Shown here: one piece after another, positions 61,699-64,000 of the stretch
Numbering within the stretch: the first letter of the stretch is position 1
Layout of the letters: every line of letters starts with the position of its first letter
Notes under the pieces: generated by a model
Told to the model about the DNA's origin: nothing
Databases searched by the model: none
What the model saw: the letters and a program-made list of their open reading frames with translations, nothing else
Translations under genes and position numbers: made by a program
Source of the DNA: Paramecium tetraurelia
Taxonomy: Eukaryota > Ciliophora > Oligohymenophorea > Peniculida > Parameciidae
Direction of reading: 5' to 3'
Assembly: GCF_000165425.1 (NCBI RefSeq)
Contig: NW_001799003.1
Location: 176,246 to 240,245 of the forward strand
DNA length: 64,000 nt

Positions 61699-62247
61699 AG
61701 AATCCATTTAATGCAATTGTATAACAGAATTCTTTGGCAATATATATTCAAAAATTCTGAAAAATAATTATTGATTAATAGTTATCATATATTATCAATA
61801 AATAGTAAAAATTACCTAACTATTATAATGACAAGAGAATTTTAGCAGAATGATTTATACTGTTGGTTTTTTATGGGGGATTTTATGTGTATAACAGAAA
61901 CATCGACAAGACATTCCTTAATAAATAATTATTAATGAAATTTATCTAATAGAAGTATTTTGGGTTAATTAAATGCTGTAAAAATAATGTTAAAGTCTTT
62001 GATAATATTTGTAAATTATATGAATTAATTCATTTTTATGATCTGCATTGAAATGATATATGTAATATAATTCTTAAAGATAGCAAAGAAATAAAGCATG
62101 ATACTAAGTTGGGATGAACATCAATTTTTCAGTCGAGATTAATAATAATTTTAACTGCAATTTTGTATTAAAAATTCCTAATTCTATTAGAATTTAAATT
62201 AGAGAAGGGAAGATTAAAATGAACAAAATCAATTTTGAAATATTTAA
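61699..62247. other. Intergenic, nothing seen
   Basis: AT-rich spacer before the vWA gene. An upstream exon of that gene could lie near 62150-62220, but no frame joins clearly. Confidence 0.4.
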
Positions 62248-64000
62248 ATGATTCAAAAGTTATTTGAGTCATTGCTATCAATATGCCCAGAGAATATAAA
62301 ATGTAAAAATAATGGATGTAATCTAATGCATCCAAGATGCTTTGCAGGAATTTGTATTCACAATTTAAATGGTAATTGCAAGAAACCTTGCCCTAAGAAT
62401 TTAATTCATATAAGCAAGGGTAGTTTGAAAGAGAAACTGTAAATGCATTCAATTAATGGAGTTTTCGTTATTAATCTATGCCCAACATTTGATTGTAAAA
62501 ATAGCAATTGCTATTATCTGCACAGAGATTGGATATAAAAGAGAAATATTTGCATTAAATATTTAAAAAACAATGATGACTGTGAGGGTGAATGTGAAAA
62601 AAATTAAAAGCATGTTGATTGGCAATAACTACAATCAGAAGTATTTAAAGAATATGAGTATATGAATTTAAGTCCAGAAACGATGATAGTTGTCGATAAA
62701 ATATATTATGATTTAGAGAAATATTGCATTAAGTACTTCAAAGGTATTTGTGATTATAAAGGAATATGTCCCAAATTTCATGTTGATTGGGAGAAAGTTA
62801 AATATGTATCAGCTAAATAGTTTGAAAGAAAAAAATTGGTACCATGCACTCGTAGTTAAAAGCCTGAGGTATAAAGAATGGATAGCAAGTCATTTACAAA
62901 ATTGGAATTGCTTTTCGAAAAATAAAATCTTAAAAAATTATAACATGATATCAGAGCAAGCAACATTTTGGATATTGTATTTATAATGGATTGTACTGGA
63001 AGCATGGATCCTTGGATTAATCAAGCAAGAGAAAGCATATCAGAAATAATCAATATTTTTAACAAAGCAGTATCATAAACATAAATTAGAATTGCTTTTG
63101 TTGGCTATCGAGATTTTAAAGACGAGAAACATATTTAATATCATGATTTTACAACGGATGTCGAATTAATTAAATCATATATAAGTACTGTCTAAGCTGA
63201 CGGTGGTGATGATGATGCAGAAGACCTAGCAGGGGGAATTTCGCAAGTTTTAAAATTGGACTTTTCGAAGCACTCTTAAAGTATTCTTTGCACATTTTTG
63301 ATATGTGACGCTCCAACACATGGCAAATAATATCATGATTATTCAGTTTCAGATAAACATAACGACTGTATTTAAGAGGGTTCTTTGGAAAATCTTATGT
63401 AAATTTTGGATTAAGAAGAGACTCCTAATAATTATTTCTTTTGTTGTAAACTAAACGAAACTACAAATCAGATGTTTGAGATTATGAAATAAAACTTCAA
63501 GAATTTAGAAATGAGTTAATTAGAAACAAAAGATTTTACAAATTATGTATCTATATCCATGATTAAGTCTTTTCAATCCTCCTGTCTAATTCAAAAGAAC
63601 ATTTCATAAACATAAGGGTTTCAAGCACATTTTATTTGGCATAAAGTAATTGAACCAGTTGAATGCACACAAACGCACTCAGCTAAACCTCACTTTTTCT
63701 AATTTTTTTAACTTAAATGCGCAAATAACAAATTGGCGGCGCTACAATTTTAGCAATAGCAATGCATGAGCAATCATTGCGCTCAAATGCTAATGCCAAG
63801 GCTTCCTATATCTTCGCAGCATTTGATATTAGCACTCCTTTGCCCATTATTATGGAGCTTCCAAAGGGCGCTGCAGATCAGTATAAGGGCGGCTAAGCTG
63901 ATTAAGCTATTATTTAATAGGCGCAAGTTTCATCTCATGTTAGATATAATTAGCCTTTAATAGCAAAACAACTAAGTAGTGCTTAAGCTATTAAGCTAAT
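62248..64000 (+). CDS. CCCH-type Cys/His protein with vWA domain, probably continuing into an alpha-kinase; cut by window edge
   Basis: Residues about 12-190 hold several Cys/His clusters of CCCH-like spacing (CKNNGCNLMHP, CPTFDCKNSNCYYLH, CDYKGICPKFH). A vWA domain begins near residue 238: FIMDCTGSMDPWINQARES carries a DxTxS metal site, then RIAFVGYRDF and GGDDDAEDLAGGI follow. The vWA frame stays open to the window end. From about 63690, however, a different frame gives the protein-like text (FAAFDISTPLPIIMELPKGA, QADQAIIQQAQVSSH), which resembles the alpha-kinase N-lobe found after vWA in VwkA-type proteins. I found no intron that joins the frames, so a frameshift or missed intron lies near 63650-63730. 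A decayed copy is at 28.4-30.3 kb. Confidence 0.7.

Noticed and set aside
1-64000. tRNA, rRNA, CRISPR arrays, telomeric repeats
   Set aside because: I looked for clover-leaf sequences, spaced identical repeats and C4A2/C3A4-type telomere repeats and saw none.

Overview
The window reads as ciliate macronuclear DNA, most likely Paramecium or a close relative. Four things support this. The DNA is very AT-rich. TAA and TAG are used throughout open frames as glutamine, with TGA the only stop (ciliate nuclear code). GT...AG introns of about 20-34 bases are scattered through the genes and restore the frame exactly. The longest genes encode cysteine-periodic surface (immobilisation) antigens with a signal peptide and a GPI-type tail. 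Standard-code ORF calling breaks these genes into fragments, so the models here were read by hand with the ciliate code and short introns.

Region 1 (1-16.7 kb) is an ordinary compact gene block: the end of a minus-strand gene, a TPR/armadillo protein resembling TTC12, an AGC-type protein kinase, a coiled-coil protein, a convergent unknown minus-strand gene, and a very large cysteine-rich multi-pass membrane protein with about 11 CGDG/CDDGN repeats. All of these models give whole codon numbers after intron removal.

Region 2 (16.7-40.6 kb) holds a direct duplication of a surface-antigen locus. Copy 1 (18.86-26.88 kb) is one intact frame of 2671 codons. Copy 2 (32.13-40.17 kb) is nearly as long but carries eight single-base insertions relative to copy 1. 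Both copies share flanking non-coding blocks. Between them lies a decayed copy (27.5-30.3 kb) of the TPR and vWA genes found at 59-64 kb. A 252-base assembly gap follows copy 2.

Region 3 (40.6-58 kb) is rich in remnants: a degraded non-LTR retrotransposon, an intact WD40 gene, a damaged WD-like gene, a divergent ULK/ATG1-like kinase that has lost its catalytic residues, a third, inverted and truncated antigen copy (49.9-53.15 kb), an atypical kinase, and scraps.

Region 4 (59-64 kb) carries a B-box/TPR gene in which each 34-residue repeat is one 102-base exon, a small unknown gene, and a CCCH/vWA protein whose sequence runs off the window, probably into an alpha-kinase domain. The mixture of antigen copies, pseudogenes and transposon debris resembles a subtelomeric or rapidly rearranging chromosome region. 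The most interesting signals are the exon-per-repeat TPR gene with an intron present in one paralogue and absent in the other, and the antigen trio with an inverted copy that could feed homology-dependent silencing.
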